A stretch of DNA of 64,000 nt from an uncultured Acidobacteriota bacterium (GTDB lineage: Bacteria > Acidobacteriota > Blastocatellia > Pyrinomonadales > Pyrinomonadaceae). Shown one piece after another: positions 10,197 to 20,064 of this stretch (positions are counted from its first letter, which is position 1; every line of letters starts with the position of its first letter). The notes below the pieces were generated by a model, which was not told the DNA's origin, searched no databases, and saw nothing but the letters and a program-made list of their open reading frames with translations. The stretch is from contig CALMYB010000026.1 of NCBI GenBank assembly GCA_937873515.1, positions 1-64,000 of the forward strand. Direction: 5' to 3'. The translations under genes and the position numbers were made by a program.

Positions 10197-11525
10197 ATGA
10201 CGAAACTTGCAATTTTATTCTCGATCCTGCTTTCTGCTGCCGCCGTTGCGCCGGCACAAAAGCCGACAGATGTTCTCGCAACGGCAAAAGGGCACAAGTT
10301 CACGGTGGCCGACCTTTCCCCCGAAGTGCAAGCCGAGGTCGCCGGTGCGCCGGCCGATCTGAAGAAATTCCGCTCGAGCCTGCTGAGCGAACTGATCGCC
10401 ACGCGTGTACTTTCGATCGAAGCTTCGGCAAAAGGCATTACGGTCGGCCGTTTGCTTGCGAACCTGAAACCTGCGATCCCTGCACCGACAGAAGCCGAGA
10501 TAAAAGCCGCTTATGACGCGAATAAAGATGCGCTCGGCGACGTTACTCTCGAAAAGGCACGGCAGCCTATCATCGACTGGCTCAACGGCAAAAAGCAGCA
10601 AGACGCGGTCGTCAAGCTCATCACCGACCTTCAAACCAAATACAAAGCTGCAACGGTCAAGGACGTGAATGCCGCAAATCCGACTCCTGCGGATGTTCTT
10701 GCAACGTTGGGAACCGAAAAGATCACGCGGGCGGAATTTGACAAGTTCGTCCAGTATGACCTTTACGAATTCACTGCAAAGCTCGCTGACGACATCCTGA
10801 ACGATCTGGACTCCGTCATATTCAACACGCTTGTTGCCGACGAGGCAAAGGCAACGGGCGTCGAGGCAAGCTCGATCATCGCCCGCGAGATCACCAACAA
10901 GATGGTCGATTTCAGCGACGAGGAACACGCGCGGCTTAATGCCGAGTTCGGAAAACGCCTTACGACGAAATACGGCGTCACATTGCAGTTCAAAGATCCC
11001 GAGCCGCCCGTCGAATCGGTCTCGGCCGGCGACAGCCCGGCCGAAGGTCCGGCAGCTGCTCCGGTGACCGTCATTATGTTCAGCGACTTTCAATGCCCGT
11101 CTTGCTCGGCGACCCATCCGCTCCTCAAAGCGGCAATGGCTGCGTTTCCCGGAAAGGTCCGGCTCATCGTTCGCAACTTTCCGCTCGAATCGATCCACGA
11201 CAACTCGCTTCTTGCTGCCCGTGCTGCGTCGGCAGCGAACGCGCAGGGCAAGTTTTTCGAGTACATTGATATCCTGTATAAGAATCAGGACAAGCTCGAT
11301 GTGGCGAACCTGAAAAAATACGCCGCCGATCTCGGGCTCGATGCTGCGAAATTCGAGGCCGATATGAATTCGGACAAAGCTCTTGCCGCGATCAAGAAGG
11401 ATATTGCCGACGGCGATGCGCTGCATATAACCGGGACGCCGACCATCTTTATCAATGGACGCCGGATCGGAAACCTTTCCGAGGCAAGCCTCAAGGCCGC
11501 GATCGAACTCGGTTTGAAGAAATGA
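10197..11525 (+). CDS. DsbA-like thiol:disulfide oxidoreductase with a SurA-like N-terminal region
   Basis: A secreted 442-residue protein with a signal peptide (1-20). Residues about 25-165 resemble the helical N-terminal part of SurA/PpiC-type chaperones (pattern ending LIATRVLSIEASAKGI), and a second, weaker copy follows at about 165-270. No parvulin domain is present. Residues about 275-442 are a thioredoxin fold with active site CPSC (FSDFQCPSC) and the cis-Pro loop TGTPTIFING. It probably oxidises or isomerises disulfides in envelope proteins and may bind them through its front half. Its stop overlaps the next start (ATGA). Confidence 0.87.
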   Translation: MTKLAILFSILLSAAAVAPAQKPTDVLATAKGHKFTVADLSPEVQAEVAGAPADLKKFRSSLLSELIATRVLSIEASAKGITVGRLLANLKPAIPAPTEAEIKAAYDANKDALGDVTLEKARQPIIDWLNGKKQQDAVVKLITDLQTKYKAATVKDVNAANPTPADVLATLGTEKITRAEFDKFVQYDLYEFTAKLADDILNDLDSVIFNTLVADEAKATGVEASSIIAREITNKMVDFSDEEHARLNAEFGKRLTTKYGVTLQFKDPEPPVESVSAGDSPAEGPAAAPVTVIMFSDFQCPSCSATHPLLKAAMAAFPGKVRLIVRNFPLESIHDNSLLAARAASAANAQGKFFEYIDILYKNQDKLDVANLKKYAADLGLDAAKFEADMNSDKALAAIKKDIADGDALHITGTPTIFINGRRIGNLSEASLKAAIELGLKK

Positions 11526-12403
11526 TATCTATGCGACTTTTTTTGCTCACTTTATTTTGTTCTTTGGCGGTTGGATGTTCTGCGAATGCTGTCAACAATG
11601 GCACGAATGCAGGTTCTCCGACTCCGATGAAAACGCCGGCCGGTCCGGTTCCTGTCTATGGTTTTGAGATCGTAAAGACATATCCGCACGATCCGAACGC
11701 TTTCACCGAAGGCCTTTATTTCAAGGACGGTTTTCTCTACGAAAGCACCGGCGAGAAGGGCGAGTCGAGCCTCCGCAAGGTCGAGCTCGAAACAGGAAAG
11801 GTCGTCCAAAAATGGGATCTTCCGCGTGAGGATTTCGGTGAAGGCATTGCCGAGGTGAACGGCAAGATCTACCAACTCACTTACCAGCAGGGGCTTTGCA
11901 GACAGTTCGACGCCAACGATTTCAAGCTGCTCAAAGAGTTCAACTATCCGGGCGAGGGCTGGGGAATGACCACCGACGGAACGCTTCTTTATATGACCGA
12001 CGGCACGCACGTCATCCGCGTTATGGATCCCGAAACCTTCAAGTCGAAGCGAATGATCGTCGTCAAACGTGATGACGGCGAACCGCAGATGCGCCTCAAT
12101 GAACTCGAATGGGTCAAGGGCGAGCTCTGGGCAAACATTTGGCATTCCGAGGAGAAATCCGTGCTTGGGAAGCCGAACTATATCGCCCGCATCGACCCGA
12201 ATTCCGGAGCGATCGTCGGCTGGATCGACCTTGCCGACATCTCGCCGAACGATCAAGCGAAAAGCTCTGACCCAAGCGATCCGAAGGCCGAGAACACGCT
12301 GAACGGCATCGCATACGATGCGGCCGGCGACCGCATTTTCGTAACCGGCAAGGACTGGAAGAACCTCTACGAAATTCGCATAACGGGGCCAAAATCAAAA
12401 TGA
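11522..12403 (+). CDS. Glutaminyl-peptide cyclotransferase (glutamine cyclotransferase family), lipoprotein
   Basis: This 293-residue beta-propeller-type cyclase converts N-terminal glutamine of peptides to pyroglutamate. A lipoprotein signal ends in LAVGC (Cys19), followed by an Asn/Thr/Pro linker. Family hallmarks are PHDPNAFTEGL (around residue 57), YESTGEKGES, LTYQQG, GEGWGMTTDG, LNELEW and LNGIAYD. It overlaps both neighbours by four bases (ATGA), so it is translated in one unit with the oxidoreductase and the deaminase. Pairing with a disulfide enzyme fits a role in maturing secreted proteins; that link is inference. Confidence 0.92.
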   Translation: MISMRLFLLTLFCSLAVGCSANAVNNGTNAGSPTPMKTPAGPVPVYGFEIVKTYPHDPNAFTEGLYFKDGFLYESTGEKGESSLRKVELETGKVVQKWDLPREDFGEGIAEVNGKIYQLTYQQGLCRQFDANDFKLLKEFNYPGEGWGMTTDGTLLYMTDGTHVIRVMDPETFKSKRMIVVKRDDGEPQMRLNELEWVKGELWANIWHSEEKSVLGKPNYIARIDPNSGAIVGWIDLADISPNDQAKSSDPSDPKAENTLNGIAYDAAGDRIFVTGKDWKNLYEIRITGPKSK

Positions 12404-12876
12404 ACGACACCGATGTGAAGTTTATGGAACATGCGTTCGTGCTTGCGAGAAACGGCATGGCATCGAACGCCGGCGGCCCGTTCGGGTGCGTTATCGTCAA
12501 AGATGGCAAAGTCATCGGCGAAGGCTGGAACCGCGTTACTTCGGACAACGATCCGACCGCTCACGCGGAGGTCGTCGCGATCCGCGATGCCTGCCGAAAC
12601 CTATCGAGCTTCCAGCTTTCGGGCTGCGAGGTTTACACATCCTGCGAGCCGTGCCCGATGTGCCTCGGCGCGCTTTACTGGGCCCGTCCCAAAGCGATCT
12701 TCTTTGCCGCCACTCGCGAGGACGCTGCATTCGGCGGCTTCGACGACGACTTTATCTATAAGGAGCTCGATCTGCCGCTCGAAGAAAGGACGATCCCGCT
12801 GAAGAACATCCTTGCCGCTGACGGCCGCGAACTCTTTGTCGAATGGCTCAACAAGTCCGACAAGACCAGTTACTAG
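12400..12876 (+). CDS. guaD: Guanine deaminase, cytidine-deaminase-fold type
   Basis: A 158-residue zinc deaminase. The zinc site is TAHAEVVAIR (His and catalytic Glu) and SCEPCPMCLGA (two Cys). GGFDDDFIYKE and the C-terminal Tyr closely match the small Bacillus-type guanine deaminase rather than TadA or cytosine deaminase. It would convert guanine to xanthine for purine salvage or nitrogen use in the cytoplasm. The ATG overlaps the previous stop. The functional mismatch with its envelope-directed operon partners is notable. Confidence 0.88.
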   Translation: MNDTDVKFMEHAFVLARNGMASNAGGPFGCVIVKDGKVIGEGWNRVTSDNDPTAHAEVVAIRDACRNLSSFQLSGCEVYTSCEPCPMCLGALYWARPKAIFFAATREDAAFGGFDDDFIYKELDLPLEERTIPLKNILAADGRELFVEWLNKSDKTSY

Positions 12877-12889
12877 TACTCTTGATCTT

Positions 12890-13339
12890 ATGCCCGCTTT
12901 ATACTTCTTGATCGTGCTCGCCCTTTTGGCCGGTGCGGTCCTGCCGACACAGACGGCCCTCAATAACAAGCTCGCCGTTACGGTCGATAACCCGATCCTC
13001 GCCGCGTTGCTCTCATTCATCGTCGGCACTCTAACGCTCGCGATCTACTCGGTTGCGACCGGTGTACCGCTCGGGAACATTGCAGCGGCAAAGAACGCTC
13101 CGCCCGCGGCGTGGCTCGGCGGTGTCCTCGGAGCTTTCTTTGTTGCCTCAACGGTCATCCTTCTTCCGCGTCTCGGAGTTGCTATGACCTTCGGATTGGT
13201 TGTCGCAGGGCAAATGCTCATCACGCTTTTCTATGACCACTTCGGCCTGCTCGGGCTCGATGTAAAGCCGATGAACTTCGGACGGGTCATCGGCGTGCTG
13301 CTCGTTATCGGCGGCGTTATCTTGATCCGCCGTTTCTAA
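12890..13339 (+). CDS. YdcZ-type DMT membrane transporter (DUF606)
   Basis: A 149-residue inner-membrane protein with about five hydrophobic helices: residues 1-20, 35-55, 70-90, 95-115 and 130-148. The PTQTALNNKL segment near the start and the GVLGAFFVASTVILLPRLG helix are typical of the DUF606/YdcZ half-size drug/metabolite transporters. ATG at 12890 is chosen because the upstream in-frame extension overlaps guaD and is hydrophilic. It lies 13 bases after guaD and probably belongs to the same transcript. The substrate is unknown. Confidence 0.87.
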   Translation: MPALYFLIVLALLAGAVLPTQTALNNKLAVTVDNPILAALLSFIVGTLTLAIYSVATGVPLGNIAAAKNAPPAAWLGGVLGAFFVASTVILLPRLGVAMTFGLVVAGQMLITLFYDHFGLLGLDVKPMNFGRVIGVLLVIGGVILIRRF

Positions 13340-13416
13340 ACCCGGCGTTCAATTCATCTTGGGAACATTCCTTTCCTTCGCGGTGTCAATACGACGGGCA
13401 AAGGAGGAAATGCACA

Positions 13417-14217
13417 ATGTTCGAACGACAGATCGGTTTTGACCTCGAAGGAAACAAGCAGAAAGGACGCAGTCCATACTTTGGCTTTTCTGTAAGCCTC
13501 GTCAGTCTGCTTTTCGCCACGTTCTTGGTCGTTGGTATCTTCGCTGACGATTTTTCGCTTCCCGCAGACGGCCTCGAAATGACGTCGATGCTGGCACCGA
13601 CCGCGGTCGAGCCGGTCGTCGAAGAGCCTGAGAAGGCCCAAACGCAGGCACCTCGCTCGAATAATTCCGCCGTACCGACGCGGACCGCCCTCGTTGCACG
13701 CGTCGATGAATCCCAATTCATCCCCGATAAGATAGGTGTCGAACGATCCAACGTGCCGTCAAGGCCGGACGGGCCTGTCAAGATCTCGACGGTGAATGAT
13801 AACGGACCGCGAGGAACAGGGGATCGCCCCGACGGCGTCCGCGACGGCAATACTGTCCGATCGTTCGGCCCGAAAGATCCTCCAAGGACGAAGGTTGACG
13901 AGCCCGAGAATGACACTCCGCCGCCCGTCGTCGATCGCCGTCCGAAATTCATCGGCATCATCACAAGCAAGGCAACATACTTGCCAAAACCTCAATATCC
14001 GGCGATCGCTGAAAAAATGGGAATGAGCGGCAGCGTGTCCGTTCAGGTCGTTATCGACGAACAAGGCCGCGTCGTCTCGGCAACTGCATCGAGCGGAAGT
14101 GCGATCTTTCGCGAGACGGCCGTGCGTGCGGCACGCCAGGCGAAATTCACGCCGACGGTGCTTTCAAACGTGCCGATCAAGGTGACCGGCATCATCGTCT
14201 ATCACTTCACAAGGTGA
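13417..14217 (+). CDS. TonB family energy transducer
   Basis: A 266-residue protein with one N-terminal membrane helix (about 23-42), a long charged Pro/Arg/Asp-rich periplasmic spacer, and a C-terminal TonB domain from about residue 180 (YPAIAEKMGMSGSV, VVSATASSGS, FTPTV). It would carry proton-motive energy to outer-membrane receptors such as the cobalamin receptor in this window. A strong AGGAGG lies 10 bases before the ATG. Its last 16 bases overlap the end of the convergent DUF512 gene. No ExbB/ExbD genes are nearby. Confidence 0.93.
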   Translation: MFERQIGFDLEGNKQKGRSPYFGFSVSLVSLLFATFLVVGIFADDFSLPADGLEMTSMLAPTAVEPVVEEPEKAQTQAPRSNNSAVPTRTALVARVDESQFIPDKIGVERSNVPSRPDGPVKISTVNDNGPRGTGDRPDGVRDGNTVRSFGPKDPPRTKVDEPENDTPPPVVDRRPKFIGIITSKATYLPKPQYPAIAEKMGMSGSVSVQVVIDEQGRVVSATASSGSAIFRETAVRAARQAKFTPTVLSNVPIKVTGIIVYHFTR

Positions 14218-15626
14218 GGTGAGAGAAAATCGAGCAGATCGTCCGTGTCCATCGGCAAGAGCGGCACGGGCATTCTGCTCTTTAGATCTTCGAGCGCCAT
14301 TCCATCGATGAACACCGGCTCGTCCGACTTCACGCACACCTTCGGCACTATCACAAAGTCTCCCGCAATGCTCTCCTTGCGAGCTTCGAAATCCTGTCCC
14401 GAAAGCAGCCCGGCGACCGCAACATCCCCGCCGAAATAGTTGTTGGGAACAGAAACCACCTTCAGCCGCGAACGTGTTCGGCGATTGTATCTGTCGATCT
14501 CGCCGCGAAGAATGGGAGCGAACATTTCGCCTGTAAGCAGTGTACCGTGCGGACGTTTCTTCTTCGAAAGAAGATGCTCGGGCACAGGCGTTTCGCCCGC
14601 GTGCGGCACGATAGCAACGCCATGCGCACGAACTTCTTTCGCTCGTCTTGGACGTTTGCCGTCAAGAAAGCTCTCAAACTTATTCAGGAAGGTCCGCATC
14701 ATCCCGACGCCGTCCTCGATCTGCGGATAGCTGCCGTAATGGCGTCTTGACGGGATCTCGACACCCGCATTTATGTATATCTCGTCGCCAAGAAACGCGA
14801 ACGTCTTGCCGAGCGTGCGTCGAAATTCCTTTTGGAGTTTCTCGACCCTCACGATCGTCTCGCGGCAAAACTCCGGAGTAACGCGTGTCAGACGTTCATC
14901 GGTATTGAAACGCGTCAACGCCATCGGGACGATCGCCGTCGAGATAACCTTCGGATGGTCTGCGGCAAGGTCGCGCAGCGTCTTCTCCAAGATGTCGCCG
15001 TCGTTGATCGTCGGGCAAAGAACGACCTGCGCGTGTATCTCGATGTCGTTATCGAGCAGAAAGCGTATCTTGTCCGAGATGTCAGCACGCGATTCCGGAA
15101 CGCCGAGCAGGAATGCGCGCGTTTTGAGATCCGTCGCGTGCACCGAAACATACTGCGGCGAAAGGCGTTGCTCGACGATTCGGTCCATCTCCGCCGACGT
15201 GATCGAAGAGAGCGTCGTGTAGTTGCCGTAAAGGAACGAAAGGCGAATGTCTTCGTCGCGGATAAAGAGCGAAGGCCTTGCACCTTCCGGATTGCCTTTC
15301 GTAAAGCAGAAAAGGCATTCGTTCGCGCATTGCCGCGGTGCGATCTGCTCGAACATTAGGCCGAGATCTTCGCCTTCGTCGCGGTCGAATTCGATCTCGA
15401 CGGTCTCGCCTTGCGTCTTCTTTACCTGAAAAATGAGTTCGGTCTCACCGGCCGTTTGAAAACGAAAATCGAGGTAGTCGCGGACAGCACGGCCGTTGAC
15501 CTTTACGATGCGGTCATTCGCCTCGAGCCCGATCTCGTCGCCAACGGCACCGGGCGTAACCTCTGTGATAGTTACGCCCGGACGTCTTAACTGAGTTATT
15601 GCGGGTGTTACTGCAAACTCGTACAT
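14202..15626 (-). CDS. DUF512 family iron-sulfur protein with N-terminal PDZ domain (putative radical SAM enzyme)
   Basis: This 474-residue protein starts with a PDZ-like domain (about 15-65; GAVGDEIGLEANDRIVKVNG). A radical-SAM-like barrel follows, with a cluster motif C-x3-C-x2-C (Cys100, Cys104, Cys107 in CANECLFC), and then the DUF512 region (TGEMFAP, PNNYFGGDVAVAGLL). Members are widespread and often sit near the GTPase gene der, but their reaction is not established. Here no der gene is in view. It overlaps the TonB gene end-to-end by 16 bases and probably has its own promoter, since ald ends 35 bases upstream. Confidence 0.88.
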   Translation of the reverse strand: MYEFAVTPAITQLRRPGVTITEVTPGAVGDEIGLEANDRIVKVNGRAVRDYLDFRFQTAGETELIFQVKKTQGETVEIEFDRDEGEDLGLMFEQIAPRQCANECLFCFTKGNPEGARPSLFIRDEDIRLSFLYGNYTTLSSITSAEMDRIVEQRLSPQYVSVHATDLKTRAFLLGVPESRADISDKIRFLLDNDIEIHAQVVLCPTINDGDILEKTLRDLAADHPKVISTAIVPMALTRFNTDERLTRVTPEFCRETIVRVEKLQKEFRRTLGKTFAFLGDEIYINAGVEIPSRRHYGSYPQIEDGVGMMRTFLNKFESFLDGKRPRRAKEVRAHGVAIVPHAGETPVPEHLLSKKKRPHGTLLTGEMFAPILRGEIDRYNRRTRSRLKVVSVPNNYFGGDVAVAGLLSGQDFEARKESIAGDFVIVPKVCVKSDEPVFIDGMALEDLKSRMPVPLLPMDTDDLLDFLSPHLVK

Positions 15627-15660
15627 AAAAAACTGCCAGCGACCAATGGCCGCTCGCTCA

Positions 15661-16791
15661 CTAAGCCGCGGCGGCCTTTAGGTCGATCAGCGACGAAAGC
15701 GGCGTGTATTCAAGCCCCTGCGACTCGGCTACCGCTGCATATGTCAGCATGCCGGCGTAGGTATTGACACCTTCCTGCAGCCCGGCGTCTTCCTTTATCG
15801 CCCGCTCGAAACCCTTGTTCGCGAGGTCAAGAGCATAAGGCAGCGTCGCGTTCGTTAGGGCGAATGTCGAAGTGCGCGGAACGGCGCCCGGCATATTCGC
15901 AACGCAGTAATGAAGCACGCCTTCCTCGAAGAATGTCGGATTCGAGTGCGTCGTCGCGTGCGTCGTCTCAAAACATCCGCCTTGATCCACCGCAACGTCC
16001 ACGAGCACCGAGCCCGACGGGACGAGATGCAGCATATCGCGCGTGACGAGTTTCGGAGCGGCAGCACCGACAACGAGCACCGCACCGATCACAAGATCCG
16101 CGTGCGAGATCGCTTCTTCGATCGCATAGCGCGACGAAGCGAGCGTCTGGACCTTCGAAAGGAAGATGTCGTCGAGTTGACGAAGCCGGTCAAGATTGCG
16201 GTCGATGATCGTGACTTTAGCGCCGAGGCCGACCGCCATCTTCGCCGCCTCGGTGCCGACGATACCGCCGCCGAGGATAACGACATTCGCCGCTGGCACT
16301 CCCGGAACACCGCCGAGCAAGATTCCTCGTCCGCCGTTCATCTTTTCGAGATACGTCGCACCGACCTGCACGGACATACGTCCCGCGACCTCGGACATAG
16401 GCGTCAAGAGCGGCAGGCGGCCGTCCTTCGTGATCGTCTCGTAGGCAACGCCCGTCACGTTCCGCTCGAGCATCTGCTTTGTGAGCTCGACCTCGGGAGC
16501 AAGATGCAGATACGTAAAGAGCAGCTGATTCTCCCGCATACGCGGATACTCAGGCGCGATCGGTTCCTTGACCTTCACGATCATATCGCCCGTCTGCCAA
16601 ACTTCGTCCGCGGTATCCAACAGCTTACCACCCGCCTTTACATATTGCTCATCAGCGAACCCAGAGCCTTCGCCCGCCGTTTTCTGCACAAAGACCTCAT
16701 GCCCTGCATGGGTCAGGTCCTGGACGCCCGCAGGCGTTAAGCCTACGCGATATTCATTGTCTTTGATCTCTTTCGGAAGACCGATCTTCAT
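15661..16791 (-). CDS. ald: Alanine dehydrogenase
   Basis: A 376-residue NAD-dependent enzyme interconverting L-alanine and pyruvate plus ammonia. Diagnostic segments are the N-terminal [17 protein letters not shown], the catalytic Lys in VKVKEP (about 72-76), TYLHLAP with the catalytic His (about 95), the dinucleotide motif [13 protein letters not shown], and [23 protein letters not shown] lies 9 bases before the ATG. It is the first gene of a leftward pair with the DUF512 gene, 34 bases apart, though their functions do not obviously connect. Confidence 0.96.
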   Translation of the reverse strand: MKIGLPKEIKDNEYRVGLTPAGVQDLTHAGHEVFVQKTAGEGSGFADEQYVKAGGKLLDTADEVWQTGDMIVKVKEPIAPEYPRMRENQLLFTYLHLAPEVELTKQMLERNVTGVAYETITKDGRLPLLTPMSEVAGRMSVQVGATYLEKMNGGRGILLGGVPGVPAANVVILGGGIVGTEAAKMAVGLGAKVTIIDRNLDRLRQLDDIFLSKVQTLASSRYAIEEAISHADLVIGAVLVVGAAAPKLVTRDMLHLVPSGSVLVDVAVDQGGCFETTHATTHSNPTFFEEGVLHYCVANMPGAVPRTSTFALTNATLPYALDLANKGFERAIKEDAGLQEGVNTYAGMLTYAAVAESQGLEYTPLSSLIDLKAAAA

Positions 16792-17021
16792 TGTTCTAAG
16801 CTCCTAAATCAGGGAATTTAACATAACAAATGATTCTACGATTTTTACGCCGTTTGCAAAAGCCGCCGCCCGCCGGTGAGGGACGTCGGTCGAGGTTTGG
16901 GGGGCTCTTGCTGTTCTATTTGAATGTTTTTTAGGCCTATTGGCAGATTCTTACGAAAACTGTGGCAGAATTACCCTGTCTAAAGACCTAGTTTCATTTT
17001 CTTAGAACTTAGCGACATTTT

Positions 17022-17492
17022 ATGCAGAACTATCAGAACGTCCCGAACCAGGCGATGGAAATGCAGCAGGAGCCACGGCAGTGCTTTAAGTGCAATTTTG
17101 AAGGGCTCGGAGCAAATATCACTTGTCCGCGATGCGGGAAGAATCACTTTCTCACGGCCAAAAATGTTCGTACGCGGGGCACGATCCTTGTCATAGTCGG
17201 CCTGTTTCTGATCGCGTTGATGAGCGGGATCTCGATCTTCATCGCCGTTCTTTTGTTCGGTCCGGCAAATCAAACACCCGAAGGGACGCGAAGGGTGCAG
17301 GAAGCGATGCCGATGCTTTTTGTCGTTTACGGCCTTTTTGCGCTGTTGATCGCATTCGGCCTCAACTCGCTTATTTCGGGCGTTTGGATGCTCATTACGG
17401 GCCGTCGAAATCGGGTGATGCTTTGGGTGATGTGGGGCTTGCTCGCTCTGCTTGGTATTGCGATGATCTTAGTTAGGTTGGCGATCCGATAG
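17022..17492 (+). CDS. Zinc-ribbon membrane protein of unknown function
   Basis: A 156-residue protein I do not recognise as a named family. The N-terminal part has two CxxC knuckles (CFKC at about 21-24 and CPRC at about 35-38), a small zinc ribbon. Three hydrophobic helices follow: about 54-77, 95-118 and 127-152. This ribbon-plus-membrane layout is common in uncharacterised bacterial proteins. It lies 27 bases before the pirin gene and may be co-transcribed with it. Confidence 0.75.
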   Translation: MQNYQNVPNQAMEMQQEPRQCFKCNFEGLGANITCPRCGKNHFLTAKNVRTRGTILVIVGLFLIALMSGISIFIAVLLFGPANQTPEGTRRVQEAMPMLFVVYGLFALLIAFGLNSLISGVWMLITGRRNRVMLWVMWGLLALLGIAMILVRLAIR

Positions 17493-17519
17493 TGAATAGG
17501 CATCTGCGATAATAGGACA

Positions 17520-18458
17520 ATGATCGAGATCGTAATTCCTTTTCGTTCGGCGAGCATCGGCGCGTTCGACGTAAAGCGCGTACTCCCGTTCCGCAAACGC
17601 CGCAGCGTCGGGCCTTTTGTTTTTGTGGACGAAATGGGACCGATCGAGATCGTCCGCGGGGATTCGCTCGACGTGCTGGCTCATCCGCATATCGGGCTCG
17701 CGACCGTAACGTATCTCTTCAGCGGAAAGATGACGCACCGCGACAGCCTCGGCACTGTGCAGACGATCACGCCGGGCGATGTGAATTGGATGACCGCAGG
17801 ACGCGGTATCGTTCATTCAGAGCGGGTTTCAGATGCTCAAAATGCACCAGGCGACGAACTTCTCGGTTTGCAAACGTGGGTCGCATTACCCGAAAAGCAC
17901 GAGGAGGCCGAACCGGCGTTTGCCCATCACGCGAGCGGCGAGTTGCCTACATTTGATGACGCGGGGATCACGGCGAAGGTCATACTGGGCAGCTTCCTCG
18001 ATAAGAGGTCGCCGGTCGCGGCGCTTGCAGATCCCGTCTATGCCGAATGCGATATTCGTGACGGTAAGTTGCTCGAACTCCCGAACGAGATCGAGGAGCG
18101 CGGAGCTTACATCCTGTCTGGCAATTTGATCGCCGACGAGCAGACGTTCGGGCCTGGCAATCTTGTTGTTTTCGAGGCTGAAAAAGAAGCGCGCATTCAG
18201 GCGGACGGCGACCTCAAATTCATGTTCCTCGGCGGCGAGAGGCTCGAAAAACCGCGTCTGATGTGGTGGAATTTCGTTGCGACCTCGCCCGAGTTGATAG
18301 AGAACGCCCGCGAAGACTGGCGACTCGGCAATTTCGCCGCCATCCCGAACGAAACCGGCTTCGTCCCGCTCCCGGAAGATAACAACCCGATCGAGCGCCT
18401 AATAGCCTTGGGCGGCTCGGACCCGAAGGCAGAAGCTGGTCGGAGACGGCGATACTAA
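17520..18458 (+). CDS. Pirin family protein
   Basis: This 312-residue bicupin keeps the pirin metal-site pattern: HPHIGLATVTY (two His, about residues 59 and 61) and a later His in RGIVHSE (about 102-105). DVNWMTAGRG is the other pirin hallmark. The C-terminal cupin (about 175-270) is less conserved. Bacterial pirins are metal-binding proteins; some have quercetinase activity and others bind metabolic enzymes, so no specific role can be assigned. It is followed by a weak hairpin terminator and a convergent aldehyde dehydrogenase gene. Confidence 0.92.
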   Translation: MIEIVIPFRSASIGAFDVKRVLPFRKRRSVGPFVFVDEMGPIEIVRGDSLDVLAHPHIGLATVTYLFSGKMTHRDSLGTVQTITPGDVNWMTAGRGIVHSERVSDAQNAPGDELLGLQTWVALPEKHEEAEPAFAHHASGELPTFDDAGITAKVILGSFLDKRSPVAALADPVYAECDIRDGKLLELPNEIEERGAYILSGNLIADEQTFGPGNLVVFEAEKEARIQADGDLKFMFLGGERLEKPRLMWWNFVATSPELIENAREDWRLGNFAAIPNETGFVPLPEDNNPIERLIALGGSDPKAEAGRRRRY

Positions 18459-18483
18459 CCACGGCTCACGGACGAATCTGAGA

Positions 18484-18502
18484 CCGTCCTTGACGGGTTT
18501 TT
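18484..18502 (+). terminator. Probable terminator after the pirin gene
   Basis: A short stem CCGTC/GACGG with a three-base loop is followed by GTTTTT, 26 bases after the pirin stop. The stem is only 5 bp, so the call is tentative. Confidence 0.4.
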
Positions 18503-18522
18503 GCAAATTCGAAAGATCGGAG

Positions 18523-20061
18523 CTAGATCTCGACGTCGTCGATCTGGGCTTTTTGCAGTTTTCCCGAATAATCCACGTAGAGGGCCTTCCATTCGCTGAA
18601 GATATCGAGCACCTGCGTGCCGGCTTCGCGATGGCCGTTGCCGGTGCCTTTCGTACCGCCAAATGGCAGATGAACTTCAGCGCCGATCGTGGCTGAGTTC
18701 ACATAGCAGATGCCCGTATAGAGCTCCTGCATCGCGTAGAACGCTCGATTGACGTCCTGCGTATAGATCGCAGACGAAAGGCCGTAAGCGACGCCGTTGA
18801 CGATGTTTATCGCCTCTTCGAGCGTCGAAAATGGAATGACGCAAGTTACCGGTCCGAAGATCTCTTCCTGGGCGATGCGCATCTTCGGTTTAACGTCGGT
18901 GAAGACCGTCGGTTCGATGAAGTAGCCATTCGCGAACTTGCCTTTTGTCAGGCGCGAGCCGCCGCATGCGAGGGTCGCGTTGTCCTCGTTCTTCCCGATC
19001 TCTATATAGCCGAGGATCTTCTCCATCTGCCGCTCGTTGATAACGGGACCGACCTCGGTCTTGGGGTCGAGGCCATTACCGACACGAAGCTCTTTGGCGC
19101 GTTCGACGAGTTTTGTACAGAACTTCTTATAGACCTTCTTATGAACGACGAGCCGCGACGAAGCCGTGCAGCGTTGACCGCTCGTGCCGAAAGCTCCCCA
19201 GAGCGAACCTTCGACCGCATTGTCGATGTCGGCGTCATCCATCACGATGATGGCGTTCTTACCGCCCATTTCGAGCGAGACGATCTTGTTGTCGCGGGCA
19301 CACGCTTCGGCGATCTTCTTGCCTGTCGTGGTCGATCCGGTAAACGAGATCAGCCGAACATCATCATTCGCGACGAGTGCGGCACCGGCTTCGCGAGCAC
19401 CGTTCACAAGATTGACGACGCCTTTCGGAATGCCTGCCTCTTCGCATGCCTTCACAAGATTGAGCGACGAGAGCGGCACGTCCTCGCCGGATTTAAGAAC
19501 CACCGTGTTGCCGCATACGAGTGCGGGGATGAGTTTCCACGAGGGGATCGCCATCGGGAAGTTGAACGGCGTGATCAGGCCGCAAAGTCCCACTGGCTGG
19601 CGCACGCACATCGCGAATTTGTTCGGCATTTCGGCAGGCGTCGTGAATCCGTGGAGCCTGCGACCCTCGCCCGCGGTGTAGTACGTGCAGTCGATCGCTT
19701 CCTGCACGTCGCCGCCGGTTTCCTTCAACACCTTGCCCATTTCGCGGGTCATTTCGCTCGAGAATTGGTCCTTCTTTGCACGAAGGATCTCGCCGAGCGT
19801 AAACAGAAGTTCGGCACGCCGCGGCGCAGGTGTACGACGCCAACGCGTGGCCGCGTCCTTCGCCGCCTCGACCGCACGGTTCACATCCTCTTCGGTCGAA
19901 TCAGGAAAACGTCCGACGATATCTGTTGTATCTGCTGGGTTTACGTTGTCAAAGTACTGTCCCGACGACGACTTCACCCATTCGCCGCCGATGTAGTTCG
20001 CATATTTCTTGACCGACGGCTTCGCCGATCGTTTTGTCTTTGCCATTTTTGCTGTAGCCAT
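18523..20061 (-). CDS. NAD(P)-dependent aldehyde dehydrogenase
   Basis: A 512-residue ALDH-superfamily enzyme. The Rossmann and catalytic segments are clear: [31 protein letters not shown] with the general-base Glu, and [12 protein letters not shown] with the catalytic Cys. The C-terminal part has [15 protein letters not shown]. The length and Lys-rich N-terminus fit semialdehyde dehydrogenases, but the substrate cannot be fixed. ATG at 20061 or 20046 is likely; the frame extends to 20178 but that stretch overlaps the upstream gene's end. The start lies just past a terminator hairpin, with no visible ribosome binding site. Confidence 0.92.
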   Translation of the reverse strand: MATAKMAKTKRSAKPSVKKYANYIGGEWVKSSSGQYFDNVNPADTTDIVGRFPDSTEEDVNRAVEAAKDAATRWRRTPAPRRAELLFTLGEILRAKKDQFSSEMTREMGKVLKETGGDVQEAIDCTYYTAGEGRRLHGFTTPAEMPNKFAMCVRQPVGLCGLITPFNFPMAIPSWKLIPALVCGNTVVLKSGEDVPLSSLNLVKACEEAGIPKGVVNLVNGAREAGAALVANDDVRLISFTGSTTTGKKIAEACARDNKIVSLEMGGKNAIIVMDDADIDNAVEGSLWGAFGTSGQRCTASSRLVVHKKVYKKFCTKLVERAKELRVGNGLDPKTEVGPVINERQMEKILGYIEIGKNEDNATLACGGSRLTKGKFANGYFIEPTVFTDVKPKMRIAQEEIFGPVTCVIPFSTLEEAINIVNGVAYGLSSAIYTQDVNRAFYAMQELYTGICYVNSATIGAEVHLPFGGTKGTGNGHREAGTQVLDIFSEWKALYVDYSGKLQKAQIDDVEI

Positions 20062-20064
20062 AAT

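Noticed and set aside
10215..11426. 403-codon minus-strand frame opposite the DsbA-like gene
   Set aside because: No domain pattern; fully antisense to a gene with signal peptide, CPSC and cis-Pro motifs.
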